NCBI GenBank assembly: GCA_030386875.1 | Contig: CM059571.1 | Location: 23,740,355 to 23,804,354 of the forward strand | DNA: 64,000 nt | From: Morinoia aosen | Lineage: Eukaryota > Arthropoda > Malacostraca > Amphipoda > Talitridae | Direction of reading: 5' to 3' | Notes under the pieces: generated by a model | Seen by the model: the letters and a program-made list of their open reading frames with translations, nothing else | The model's database searches: none | What the model was told of the DNA's origin: nothing | Shown: positions 8,860 to 19,150 of the stretch, one piece after another | Position numbering within the stretch: position 1 is the first letter of the stretch | Layout: each line of letters begins with the position of its first letter | Program-made: the position numbers and the translations under genes

Positions 8860-10269
8860 GGAGGTTAAATTGGTGGAGTTTTGGAGAAACACGTGATTTC
8901 ATAACACAAGATTCATGAAACAGCGAAAAGACATAACACGGCTAAATTGCGTAAAAATGAGAATCGACGCTTGTTCAGTGCTCTAGAAACATCCCTATCT
9001 CCGTACAAAAATTAACAGAGAAAAAATCCTAAAGTTCATTGATATAAATCCTACTAAAATCACTGATAAATATCATTTGCAATAATAAAGGAATTGAGGA
9101 ATAATATCTACAATAAAAAAGAAACACTAAACGTTTTGCTTGCACAGAAAGGAAATATGCGCAAAAACGAAAGCATGAAAACCAGTGCGGCGATTAACCC
9201 GGCGGCTCTACACGTCGGCATTCGCCAAGCCGCCGGCATACTTTGTACGCACTCACGAAAGGCAGATGGTAGTGGGTGTTTTTGTCACAAGAATGAACAG
9301 AATTGAATTAAATTTTATTGAAATGATTTATATTGAAATAAGTGCGATTAAACGCAAGGTTCAAGGAGTATGAACTATAAAAAATGAAACTCAAAACTTT
9401 AGCAAGCTTAGACATGAATAATCTTCGTAATTTACAAACATACGAGATTATGAAGAGACATTTTTAATTATTATTTCGCGTTGAAACATATTAAAAAAAC
9501 TACTGCAAGTATGTTTGTAAAAAAAAGAAAATACTATTACAACACATGCTTATAGTGCAATTATAGTCACGGAGTAGTGACAGGAAACGGCAGTGTATGC
9601 TCCGCCATTTGGAACACAAAGACACACTATCAACAAAGAACGCCGGCAATTCAGCCGCGTTCGTTCACGAGTCAGTTTATGAATAATTCTCGATATGATA
9701 CTGGCGACCGCAATATATAATTTGCAGTAAAGAAAAGAAGGACGTTAGCTGAATATCTAGTATGAAGTCTCAACACGTGAATTTGGAAATGACACGCGAT
9801 ATTCACTCTATATCGCCGAGTGAGCACCCTAGATAACACATGCTAGTCTAAGAATCTTAACACTATTATTAAGTTCCTCCTTAATTCACGACGATGAACA
9901 GATTCATAAGTTAATCAACATGCACACAGGCAATTTACACTTGTATACATTACCAGGTTACTTCTTCTTATTTAAACACTAAATATTTTCACTTACACGA
10001 ACGCGGTATGCACGAGCTAGCTATGCACGAGAGAATGTGTTTCAAAGAGACGCCACGCGCAGTGCTGCCAGATTCAAAGGCTTGAAACACGAACATGTCA
10101 ATCGTGACTTTAATTTTATGCTTTTTGCACAAAAACTTTAAGGATTACGAATTAGAAGTAGAAAATAATTAATAATAAATTAGAGTAAGATTTTTAATGG
10201 TAATAATTAATTTATTTAAGTGCGAATGGGAAAATTTATAATTCTTACGCTTGTGTAGCGATTGCTACA

Positions 10270-10280
10270 TTACCCCCCTA
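10270..10280 (-). promoter_or_regulatory. Polypurine tract of the CsRn1-type element
   Basis: On the minus strand TAGGGGGGTAA sits immediately before the TGTAGC start of the 3' LTR. In LTR retrotransposons this purine run primes plus-strand DNA synthesis. Confidence 0.8.
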
Positions 10281-10310
10281 GGCGCAGACCGAAAGGTCCA
10301 CCCGCTGCAA

Positions 10311-11494
10311 TCATTTGTAGCGGGAAGGAGGTCTAACTACACGACCATGCCGGGTTCGGCAATTGGCAAATGTTACTGAGCGGGGAAGTTTCACCAAACG
10401 GGTCTGCAAGTTTAGATCGGCAAGAGTTCTAGGAACAGGACTTACTGCAGCGGGCTCGTCTGGTCTCTCCAGACTTGTCGCTGTTTCAGTAAGAGGGCTA
10501 GAATTAGAATCTACGACAGGCTTAGAGATAGGGTTTGAATGTACAGGCACATAGAAAGGATTACACTCAAGTTGACTAGGCAACAAGGCAGCCAACTGAG
10601 GAAGCTGAGATGGTAGATATGATCGAGTCTCAGTGGAAAGGGAATTCTGTGGAGAGAATGATGGTTTAGCAGATAACTATGATCGGAAGTGTACGCGATT
10701 TTTAATCGATCAATGCTCACAGGGTCGTGTGAACCAGATCTTTCATGGATGAAATATTTGGGCGTGCGTTTGAGTATTTTGAATGGGCCATCATAAGGGC
10801 GCGTGAGTGTAGGTTTGATGGCGTCGTTTCGGACGTACACATGTGTGCAGTCTTGCAAAGCAGGATCCAGTTTGTCCTTAGTCTGAGGCATTCGTGGAGC
10901 CACATACTTGATCTGACGCATGCAATCTTTTAGACAGGTTACATATGCGGAACGGTCAGCGGATGAAAATTCAGGCAAAGGTTTTGGGTCAACAATGTCG
11001 CCGGGGAGACGAAGTGTTTGCCCATATAGCATTTCAGCCGCTGTGCATTGCTGATCCTGTCTATGTAAATTTCGGATGCTAAGTAGTACTACTGGAAGTC
11101 TGTCAGTCCAATCATTGCTGCAGTTCAGGCAACGTAATGCCGACTTTAGATCTCTGTGGACTCTCTCAATAAGTCCATTCGACTGCGGATGGTAAGCGGT
11201 AGTGCTGGTGTTAGAACAACCTAAAGCGGTGCTAAGCTCACTCCAAAATTTGGAGGTGAATTGTGATCCCCGGTCATGTGTGACACTTAAGGGAACACCA
11301 AATCTAGAGATCCAGTTGGACATGAAAGCGCGCGCTACAGTCTCAGTTTGGGTATCAGGAAGAGGGACAGCCTCAACCCAACGTGTGAACCTATCTATGA
11401 TGGTCAACAAATAAGAATGACCGCGCGATAAAGGCAAAGGACCCACCAAGTCTAGGTGTACAGAGTCGAACTTGTGACCTGTGAATGCACACAA
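10311..11494 (-). pseudogene. pol: Gypsy (CsRn1-type) integrase core and C-terminus, frameshifted
   Basis: The open piece 11494-10511 holds the DDE integrase core: Asp in FDSVHLDLVGPLPL, Asp in SVTHDRGSQF, Glu in PQSNGLIERVHRDL. After the core come a Pro/Tyr-rich C-terminal module (RPYDGPFKILKRTPKYF) and a final SIDRLKIAY. Around 10680 the true frame shifts. The C-terminal tail is then read in 10595-10311 and ends CRTRHGRVVRPPSRYK, a common Gypsy integrase end. Upstream, another frameshift near 11480 separates the core from the zinc-finger part in the 11452-13161 ORF. The enzyme inserts element cDNA into the genome. All catalytic residues are present, but the reading frame is broken. Confidence 0.9.
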
Positions 11495-13161
11495 CTCTGC
11501 AACGCTGCACGATTATGTTTCACCACTTTACTACTCTGACATGCATGGCAATTTTGCACAATTTGCTTGACCTCCTTACGCATCGCTGGCCAGACGTAAC
11601 GATCAGAAATCAAACGCAATGTACGGTTAATACAAGGATGAGAGAGAGAATGATAGTGAAGGATAGCTACTCTGCGGAGAGTCGCGGGAAGATACAAACG
11701 AGAAAGTCGCTCAGCATCACGGTACACGCCGTCAACCAAGGTTAATTTCAGAGAAGAAGTGTTAGAAGGTTTGAGAAGGTCCTGAAGTTCAGGATCCTCC
11801 TTCTGAGTCTTGGAAATATTGCCGAAAGTGATTTCACCACTGGTTTGGACAGTGTTGATGCGGGATAGACAATCAGCGACAGTATTGTCCAACCCTTTTA
11901 TGAAGCGGATGTCAGTGGTGAATTGGCTAATGAAGGAAAGATATCGAGCCTCTCTTGGGGAATGTCTTTCAGAAGGCATCTTAATCGCCGAGGTTAAAGG
12001 TTTGTGATCTGTGTAGATCACGAACTCCCTTGCCTCTAGAGCATAGCGAAAGTGTCTCACAGACAGATAGATAGCAAGAAGTTCCCTACCGAACGCGCTA
12101 TAAGCACGCTCAGTGGGCGACAGCTTTTTGGAAAAGAAAGCAAGAGGAGAGATGTTAGTACCTACTTGTTGTTGCAAAACAGCACCTACAGCAGTACTGG
12201 AGGCGTCCACTACTAGACTAAAATCAGCATTAGCAATAGGGTAGGATAATTCAGTCGCGGTAGCTAACTTGTGCTTGATTTCCTCAAACGCTCCGCGTCC
12301 TGCGTCTGTCCATTTTACCTCAATAGATTTACCTTTTCTTTTCGGTTCGAGCAAGTCTGACAAGGGGGCTAAAGTTTGAGCACAGTTGCGTATGAAGCGA
12401 TGATAGAAGTTAACAGAACCTAGGAACCTTCTTAGTTCCTTCTGGGTCTGTGGAAGAGGAAAGTTTTTGATCACTTCTACTTTGGAAGGCAAAGGTTTTA
12501 GACCTAGGCTAGAGATTTCGTGACCTAAGTAAATCAGTGATGGCTTTCCTAGCTCACATTTTGCAGGATTTACGAGGAGTCCATTGTCGGACAATCTTTG
12601 AAAAACTACCCTAAGATGGTCTTTGTGCAACTCCGGGGTTGTGGATGCCACTAGGATGTCGTCTAGATAGACATAAGCGAAAGTGAGGTCAGAGAAAATT
12701 TCAGCCATGTGCCTTTGGAACGTCTGAGGAGCGTTCCTCGAGCCGTATTGCATTTTTAGAAATTCAAAGAGACCAAACGGAGTGATTACCGCGGTCTTAG
12801 CGATAGCACTCTCATCAAGTGGAATTTGATGAAAGGCATGCTGGAGATCTATCTTAGAGAAAATTTGAGCTCCCTCTAAATTTGCACTGAAATCATGCAA
12901 GTAAGGAATAGGGTAGCGATCAGGTAAAGTAACGGCATTCAACCTGCGGAAATCCCCGCACGGTCTGAATTCACCGTTAGCCTTGGGTACTAGCAAAAGA
13001 GGGCTAGCCCAAGGACTTTTGGAGCTGCGGATAATGCCATTTTCTTGCATGCGCGCAAATTCTTTCTTGGCTAACGCCAATCGATCAGGCGGTAGTCGCC
13101 TTGCTCGGGAATAGACGGGCGGACCAGTCGTCTCTATGAAGTGCTTTGTGCATGTCTGCAT
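11452..13161 (-). CDS. pol: Gypsy (CsRn1-type) reverse transcriptase, RNase H and integrase zinc finger
   Basis: 569 residues. The reverse transcriptase is at about 20-200, with FSKIDLQHAFHQI (first catalytic Asp), MQYGSRNAPQTFQRHM, and YVYLDDILVAS (YLDD active site). RNase H follows at about 280-400: LVVDASSTAVGAVLQQ, GRELLAIY, YTDHKPL. The tail has an HHCC zinc finger of integrase (HSLSH...CHAC). The GSRNAP box is a variant of the usual G-[LF]-x-NAP. The start at 13161 is an ATG, but the protein really continues from the protease: the upstream frame is joined by a one-base shift in an AAAAATTT run near 13195. The ORF stops at 11452 through a frameshift where the integrase core should follow. 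It copies element RNA into DNA in the cytoplasmic particle. Confidence 0.93.
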   Translation of the reverse strand: MQTCTKHFIETTGPPVYSRARRLPPDRLALAKKEFARMQENGIIRSSKSPWASPLLLVPKANGEFRPCGDFRRLNAVTLPDRYPIPYLHDFSANLEGAQIFSKIDLQHAFHQIPLDESAIAKTAVITPFGLFEFLKMQYGSRNAPQTFQRHMAEIFSDLTFAYVYLDDILVASTTPELHKDHLRVVFQRLSDNGLLVNPAKCELGKPSLIYLGHEISSLGLKPLPSKVEVIKNFPLPQTQKELRRFLGSVNFYHRFIRNCAQTLAPLSDLLEPKRKGKSIEVKWTDAGRGAFEEIKHKLATATELSYPIANADFSLVVDASSTAVGAVLQQQVGTNISPLAFFSKKLSPTERAYSAFGRELLAIYLSVRHFRYALEAREFVIYTDHKPLTSAIKMPSERHSPREARYLSFISQFTTDIRFIKGLDNTVADCLSRINTVQTSGEITFGNISKTQKEDPELQDLLKPSNTSSLKLTLVDGVYRDAERLSRLYLPATLRRVAILHYHSLSHPCINRTLRLISDRYVWPAMRKEVKQIVQNCHACQSSKVVKHNRAALQSCVHSQVTSSTLYT

Positions 13162-13187
13162 GTTCTTAGAAGCTAAGTTAGGGTTTG

Positions 13188-13715
13188 TTAATGCAGGAAA
13201 TTTTTAAGTACCTGCTCGAACATGCACTCCTCCTTGAAAGCTATGGAGAATGAATGCAAGACATTAGCTCTAGTTATGCTACAAGCGGGAATTGAGATCT
13301 GTGTCTCCTCGTCCCTAATTCTACGGTTTTTAACATCTACAAGTATGCCAAACTTGGCTAGAAAATCAGCACCTATTATGGGCTCTTGAACCTCCGCGAT
13401 CAGGAATGTGAAAAGAAAGTTTCGCCTCAATCCCAGACTGCACTCTAATACTCTTTCACCGTAACAAGGAATTGGCGTGCCGTTTGCGGCGCGTAATGTC
13501 GCCAACAATGGGTGGTTTTTGTCTTTCCCCGTGGCTGGGATAATTGACACACTGGAGCCAGTGTCTATTAAAAATCGGTATTTGGTGACGGGATCGAGAA
13601 TCTGTAGTAAGCGAGTAGTCTGGGAATGAGGCAACGCAGTACTCGCTACTATGCGTCGCTGTTGGCGTTTCCCGAAGTCATTTCGGTATAACGAGGGCAA
13701 AAGCGTGAAGCACAC
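13188..13715 (-). CDS. pol: Gypsy (CsRn1-type) aspartic protease region
   Basis: 175 residues. The active-site motif FLIDTGSSVSIIP lies at about 48-60 and the flap/second-half motif EPIIGADFLAKFGILVD at about 110-126, which is the layout of a retropepsin. It overlaps the end of gag (13649) in a different frame, consistent with a gag-pol frameshift design or with decay. The first ~25 residues overlap the gag zinc region and may not be translated as such. The ORF ends in VLKNFLH at a poly(A)-rich shift point, and the frame then continues as reverse transcriptase. It would cut the Gag and Pol polyproteins. Confidence 0.85.
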   Translation of the reverse strand: MCFTLLPSLYRNDFGKRQQRRIVASTALPHSQTTRLLQILDPVTKYRFLIDTGSSVSIIPATGKDKNHPLLATLRAANGTPIPCYGERVLECSLGLRRNFLFTFLIAEVQEPIIGADFLAKFGILVDVKNRRIRDEETQISIPACSITRANVLHSFSIAFKEECMFEQVLKNFLH

Positions 13716-14620
13716 TTGCGCGCTTGGTCACCAAATTTCTGGTGATACCAGCACAAATTACTACTGGCATCACGAGAGCGCGACCTGAAGCGACGGTCTT
13801 GATTTGACCTATCATAAGATCTACCTCTATCAAAACGTTGAGGAGGAGGAAAAGGATGATAGTTTGAGGGATAGTCATAAGGATAGTCGTAGGCATTTTG
13901 GTGGCTTTGGAATCTCCCTGGGCCTTGCTGAATGTGAGCCACACTCTGACCTAAATTGCAATTCTGTAAAGCTTGCTTTATCTCAGCGATGTCTTGCTGC
14001 ATCTTATCTATTGTGGCTGAGGATTGATTCTGAGTATTTGCGGGGCTAAAATTTGCAGCTGCTGCATTCAAGGAAGCAACTTGCGGTGCTTGTGACAAAT
14101 TAATGTTGCGCATCACCGTCTCAGTGGACTCTGCAAGCTTCTCCAAAGTTTGATCAGGGCTTGCTAGCGATAGGAATGGGCGCACATTTGAAGGCAGTTT
14201 ACTCATGTAAACTTCTTTCAGAAATCCCTCAGCTACGGCAACACCCGCAGCGAGTTTGCGCAGCTCTTTAACTAACGAAGTGGGAGAGAAAGAGACAGAA
14301 ACAGATGGAATTGCTGAGGCGTCTACAAGGTTCCTAAATTTGTCCGCATCGGACATCTGCAACTTCTGCAGAATCTTTCTTTTCAAGGTGCCGTACGGAT
14401 CAAAGGCGGGAGGGTTTTCGAGCAATTAATTTGAATCATTCAACAATTTGGTGGGGGCTGCGGACACAAGGGCGTAAAACTGATCGGTGTTATCAGTTAT
14501 TTTATGATACCTAAACATCGCCTCCACCTGTTGGAACCAGGTATGAGCGTCCTCCGGAATGAAGGGGGGAAGCCTAAGGGGTTTTGTGGGGGCTCGATCT
14601 TCATTATCTGATTCAGTCAT
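13649..14620 (-). pseudogene. gag: Gypsy (CsRn1-type) gag, broken by one in-frame stop
   Basis: The start ATG at 14620 opens MTESDNEDRAPTKPLRLPPF, followed by AHTWFQQVEAMFRY, the usual beginning of CsRn1-type Gag. A TAA at 14428-14426 interrupts the frame, which then continues in phase (LLENPPAFDPYGTLKRKIL) to 13649. Near the C-terminus NLCWYHQKFGDQARKCASRF gives the Cys-His-Cys-Cys motif that distinguishes CsRn1 relatives from elements with a CCHC knuckle. An Arg/Asp/Ser-rich segment precedes it. Gag forms the intracellular particle. Apart from the single stop the frame is intact, so the break is probably recent. Confidence 0.85.
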
Positions 14621-15188
14621 GCTAGCAGCTTTCTTTCAATTTGCGTACTCAACGCCTATGACTTGGAATTAAAGGTGACAAGGGTTTGCGTTATTTCTTT
14701 ACCTACACAATCATTCAAATTAAGTTGAAACGGAAAGAAGGAAGTATAAAGTTAGGAAAGGAGAATTTATGCGGTATGCGGCAATTAGCGTAGGCACCAA
14801 AAAATAAAGCAGGTGAGAAAAATTATTTTTCTACCTACTCAATCGATCAATAACGTTGAAGAAACGGAGGGAAAGAGAGAATGGAAACGCGAATTTTTAC
14901 GGTAGTCAGAATATGCGTAAAGCACGAAAGTAGGAGAAAAATATTTTTCCTACCTATTGAGGCACATAAAACAAAAGGACAGTATAGCGCTGAAAAAAAA
15001 TTTTTTTGTTAGAGCTGCTCAGAGAATCACCATTAACACGGTAAAATCTAAGAAATTCTCAAAGACTACGACATGGGAAATTTATCACTACAATGATATG
15101 CCAAAATTAACCTCTCTCACAATTTCTCAAACACTTATCGAGTTGAATAGTTTTCAAGTTTTAAAGAAAGTTTGGGGTTATTTTAACT
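14621..15188 (-). other. Leader between primer-binding site and gag of the Gypsy element
   Basis: This is untranslated sequence between the tRNA primer site and the gag ATG. The 82-codon plus-strand ORF in it has no recognisable features and is not supported. Confidence 0.6.
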
Positions 15189-15198
15189 GGGGTCACCA
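15189..15198 (-). promoter_or_regulatory. Primer-binding site matching tRNA-Trp
   Basis: On the minus strand TGGTGACCCC follows the 5' LTR end after one base. It is complementary to the 3' terminus (GGGGTCACCA) of animal tRNA-Trp, the primer used by CsRn1-type Gypsy elements. The match continues poorly beyond ten bases. Confidence 0.75.
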
Positions 15199-15199
15199 G

Positions 15200-17777
15200 T
15201 GTTAGGATTTGGCGGTGTGGTATAGCCAGTCCTTAACCAACCTCGATAAGCATCTAAAGTAAACCGTGAGAAAGGATAATGATTGACGTAGAAACTCAGC
15301 TTTGGTTTGGGAATTTATTCGGAGGAAACGCCCGGCGGTCGGGCGAGTCTTGAGTTGCTGAAGAACTTGGCTGACGAGGGTTTGCAGTCCGGGCAGGCGA
15401 AGAGGTTCCGGCTCGTGAAGATATCGACAGTGTGGGTGTATGTTTTTGGAGTTGATTTTAGGGACCTTGAATGAGCGCAATTTAGGTTTTTGGCAGCTTA
15501 AGCCTTAGGATAACAGTGACGGGAGGATGAGTCACGTTATGATTTCAGCTTTATACATTTCAAGCGGGACCATTGAGTTATCGTCGGTGGGAGCAAGGAA
15601 AGTTAGCTAGCCTGTGAGGGCAGTCTTTAGGCTTTTGCGAACTTCAATATTTAACCAAGATGCTCTGCAAAAGGGAGTCAAAGGTAACTGATGTAGTTCA
15701 GGTGTAAGGCTCAGGTAGACTTTTTAACTGGCCTATCTCAGGCTAATGGGAAATGGCACAGCTCAAAATAAGGTAAGGTGGGAGCCAGTTAAGTTACAGC
15801 TCAGGTTAGCACCCAGGTCCGGTAAGATTCAGTTAATGGCAAAAACAAGGTCCAGAACAAAGGCCAAAACTAATCCAAGTAGAGAATCCCAAAAACGGCC
15901 CAGGGAGACTGTTGTAAGTGGTGTGAGGCGATGACGTTGAAGTCCTGCAAAGAGTCCAAACGCTGGATGAACAGTCCAAGGAGACATCAAGGAAAATTCC
16001 ACCACTGACAGTCCCACAACATCGTAAAATAATGAACTCCCACACAGCAGAATTCGAGAAATCCTACAGATTTGACTCTAGTTAATTTCATTTGTTTCTC
16101 CTTTTCGTCAAACTCAAAGGTAGATAAGACAGATTTTTGTAGAAAGATTTTAAACAATAAATAAATTGTTTAAATGGTTTAGCTGGCAAAACTGTTCACT
16201 AATGCCTTAGGCTTTCATATCTGAGCCTGAGGTTTAAGAACTTCCGGTAATGAAAATCGTTATTCATTACCGAAACCTCAGGCAATTAAGCACACGATCT
16301 ACGGAATATTAAGAAATGTCCATAAGACTGCAACTTTTGCAAGAATCTGTAGGACAGCAATATAGGAGGTTAAATTGGTGGAGTTTTGGAGAAACACGTG
16401 ATTTCATAACACAAGATTCATGAAACAGCGAAAAGACATAACACGGCTAAATTGCGTAAAAATGAGAATCGACGCTTGTTCAGTGCTCTAGAAACATCCC
16501 TATCTCCGTACAAGAATTAACAGAGAAAAAATCCTAAAGTTCATTGATATAAATCCTACTAAAATCACTGATAAATATCATTTGCAATAATAAAGGAATT
16601 GAGGAATAATATCCACAATAAAAAAAGAAACACTAAACGTTTTGCTTGCACAGAAAGGAAATATGCGCAAAAACGAAAGCATGAAAACCAGTGCGGCGAT
16701 TAACCCGGCGGCTCTACACGTCGGCATTCGCCAAGCCGCCGGCATACTTTGTACGCACTCACGAAAGGCAGATGGTAGTGGGTGTTTTTGTCACAAGAAT
16801 GAACAGAATTGAATTAAATTTTATTGAAATGATTTATATTGAAATAAGTGCGATTAAACGCAAGGTTCAAGGAGTATGAACTATAAAAAAATGAAACTCA
16901 AAACTTTAGCAAGCTTAGACATGAATAATCTTCGTAATTTACAAACATACGAGATTATGAAGAGACATTTTTAATTATTATTTCGCGTTGAAACATATTA
17001 AAAAAAACTACTGCAAGTATGTTTGTAAAAAAAAGAAAATACTATTATAACACATGCTTATAGTGCAATTATAGTCACGGAGTAGTGACAGGAAACGGCA
17101 GTGTATGCTCCGCCATTTGGAACACAAAGACACACTATCAACAAAGAACGCCGGCAATTCAGCCGCGTTCGTTCACGAGTCAGTTTATGAATAATTCTCG
17201 ATATGATACTGGCGACCGCAATATATAATTTGCAGTAAAGAAAAGAAGGACGTTAGCTGAATATCTAGTATGAAGTCTCAACACGTGAATTTGGAAATGA
17301 CACGCGATATTCACTCTATATCGCCGAATGAGCACCCTAGATAACACATGCTAGTCTAAGAATCTTAACACTATTATTAAGTTCCTCCTTAATTCACGAC
17401 GATGAACAGATCCATAAGTTAATCAACATGCACACAGGGAATTTACACTTGTATACATTACCAGGTTACTTCTTCTTATTTAAACACTAAATATCTTCAC
17501 TTACACGAACGCGGTATGCACGAGCTAGCTATGCACGAGAGAATGTGTTTCAAAGAGACGCCACGCGCAGTGCTGCCAGATTCAGAGGCTTGAAACACGA
17601 ACATGTCAATCGTGACTTTAATTTTATGCTTTTTGCACAAAAACTTTAAGGATTACGAATTAGAAGTAGAAAATAATTAATAATAAATTAGAGTAAGATT
17701 TTTAATGGTAATTATTAATTTATTTAAGTGCGAATGGGAAAATTTATAATTCTTACGCTTTTGTAGCGATTGCTACA
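15200..17777 (-). repeat. 5' LTR of the CsRn1-type element (uninterrupted copy)
   Basis: 2,578 bp, TGTTAGG...GCTACA on the plus strand. It carries the same palindrome as the other LTR (16226-16282) and the empty site (about 16364-16376) of the solo LTR found in the left copy. On the element strand it should hold the promoter. I see no unambiguous TATA box and leave the start site unassigned. Confidence 0.9.
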
Positions 17778-19150
17778 TACACGGTGTTAGGGACACCCTT
17801 TTCGTTCGTGAAGCGAATGAAGGCGAAACAAAATTCTTCCAACGTCATGGAAGGAAGAAGCTCTATATGAATAGCTCTAGTTTGAAAACACGTAAATAGT
17901 AAAAAGTACACTTTTTGTTTATGGCCAAACGGATCTAACACCCAGAAATGAGCTGAAAAGTCCATTCCTGTTGTGGCGAAAGGTCTCACAAAATTAGTCC
18001 GACTGTCTGGCAAAGCAGGCAGGTCAGGATAAGAGAAAGCCTTAACATTAACCCGCTTGTATACTATGCATTTTGATAGAACGCCACGCACAGTACGCTT
18101 ACAGCGAGGTATCAAATAACCGTCCATTTTAAGTTTTTGCACGGTCGATTCAACACCCTGATGATTAAGAGTTTTATGGGTATGCAAGATCAGAAGATAG
18201 GTTAGATGAGAAGAACTAGACAACAGAATAGGGTTCCTAGTGTTGTAATCCAATTCCTCCGCTAAGACAATGCGGCTGCTAGATCTAATTAAATTATGAG
18301 AGTCAAGAAACAAGTTGAAAGATCTTACAAGCAAAGGCGGACGAGGATTCTTGGTTTCCAAGGCCTCTATCTCGCTGGTAAAATGCTCTCTTTGCATAGA
18401 GGAAATGAGGTAAAGAAACGCTCGCAGTTTAGACTCCCCCGGATCTGCGCGCTTCCAGATTGCTACGGCCCTAAATACCTTCTCCACCGCACCCAACAGC
18501 TTTGGGTAGGAGGAGAAGCGCTCAAGCGTTACAATAGAAGCTTCATCTGTGTGAGCAACATTAACTGCGATACACTTGTCTGAAACAAATTGCTGCGGAA
18601 TGCATCCTAAGTGACCCTTAGGCCACTTATCTCTACTTTCTCTGATCCAAGAAGGACTTTCTAACCATAACAACTTATTCTCTAGAAATTTAGATACCTT
18701 AGCACCCCGCGTCAGCATGTCTGCAACGTTAAACATCATGGGCACGTACTCGTAACTAAAGGCAGCCAAGGCCTTACACTCAAGCTGCTTACGCATGGCT
18801 TCTGTGTCTTTCATCCTGTTGTTTACAAATACATTTTTTCGAGGAGGCTTACCGCTCAAGAGCCAAGCTAGGGTGACCTGTGAATCAGTAAGAATAGTTA
18901 CATTAGCCACTTTATAAGGAAAATTAACATCACACAGAAGAGATACAAGACACTGATAGGCAAGAAACACTGCTAAGAGTTCGAGAGAAGGAAGAGTTCG
19001 CTGGCGAGAAGGCGAAACTTTAACTTTAGAGAAAATTAATGCGCTGCGATCCTCTTTGACGCCATAGATACAGGTAACAAAGGCGCTAGCACTAGCATCA
19101 CAGAATAAAACAAGTTGGGTAGTTTTAGTCTCAGCCAAAGTCATCCTAAA
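17778..19150 (-). pseudogene. pol: Pao RNase H and integrase N-terminal part, interrupted at both ends
   Basis: On the minus strand from 19150: TKTTQLVLFCDASASAFV and LPSLELLAVFLAYQ are the RNase H motifs of Pao elements (Asp, then Glu), and ILTDSQVTLAWL gives the third Asp. An integrase zinc-finger region follows (HTHKTLNHQGV...RGVLSKCIVYKR), where the expected final Cys of C-x2-C is Tyr. Then comes the core with FATTGMDFSAHF (first catalytic Asp). The frame ends at GVPNTVY, where the Gypsy element is inserted; the rest is at 6159-5897. The upstream end joins the LINE at about 19150. The extra codons before TLAETKTT (VNKLFKLF...) are LINE tail, not Pao protein. Confidence 0.85.

Larger units (their letters stand above)
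6160..10269 (-). repeat. 3' LTR of the CsRn1-type element, interrupted by a solo LTR
   Basis: It matches 15200-17777 end to end apart from a 1,535-bp insertion (7330-8864: a solo LTR plus one target-duplication copy). The LTR carries a double-stem palindrome at 7186-7242 (CCTGAGGTTT...AAACCTCAGG, with CGGTAATGAA...TTCATTACCG inside). Apparent small ORFs of 60-94 codons in it occur identically in the other LTR and are not supported as genes. At ~2.58 kb it is much longer than most Gypsy LTRs. Confidence 0.9.
6160..17777 (-). mobile_element. Ty3/Gypsy retrotransposon, CsRn1-type, with ~2.58-kb LTRs
   Basis: Two direct repeats, TGTTAGG...GCTACA, bound an internal region of about 4.9 kb coding on the minus strand: gag, protease, reverse transcriptase, RNase H, integrase. 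Three features point to the CsRn1 clade: a C-x2-H-x9-C-x4-C gag motif in place of a CCHC knuckle, a primer-binding site matching the 3' end of tRNA-Trp, and the sequence style of the pol domains. The flanks are TGTA/TGTT on the minus strand (4 bp, one mismatch), as expected of a 4-bp target duplication in the Pao integrase gene. The gag-pol frame has one in-frame stop and at least three frameshifts, so this copy is not competent as read. About 20 substitutions and 3 small indels separate the LTRs, which suggests recent insertion. Confidence 0.9.

Noticed and set aside
6243-9373. Several ORFs of 60-94 codons in the Gypsy LTRs (repeated at 15202-16879).
   Set aside because: They occur on both strands and identically in both LTRs, have no motifs, and are explained by LTR duplication.
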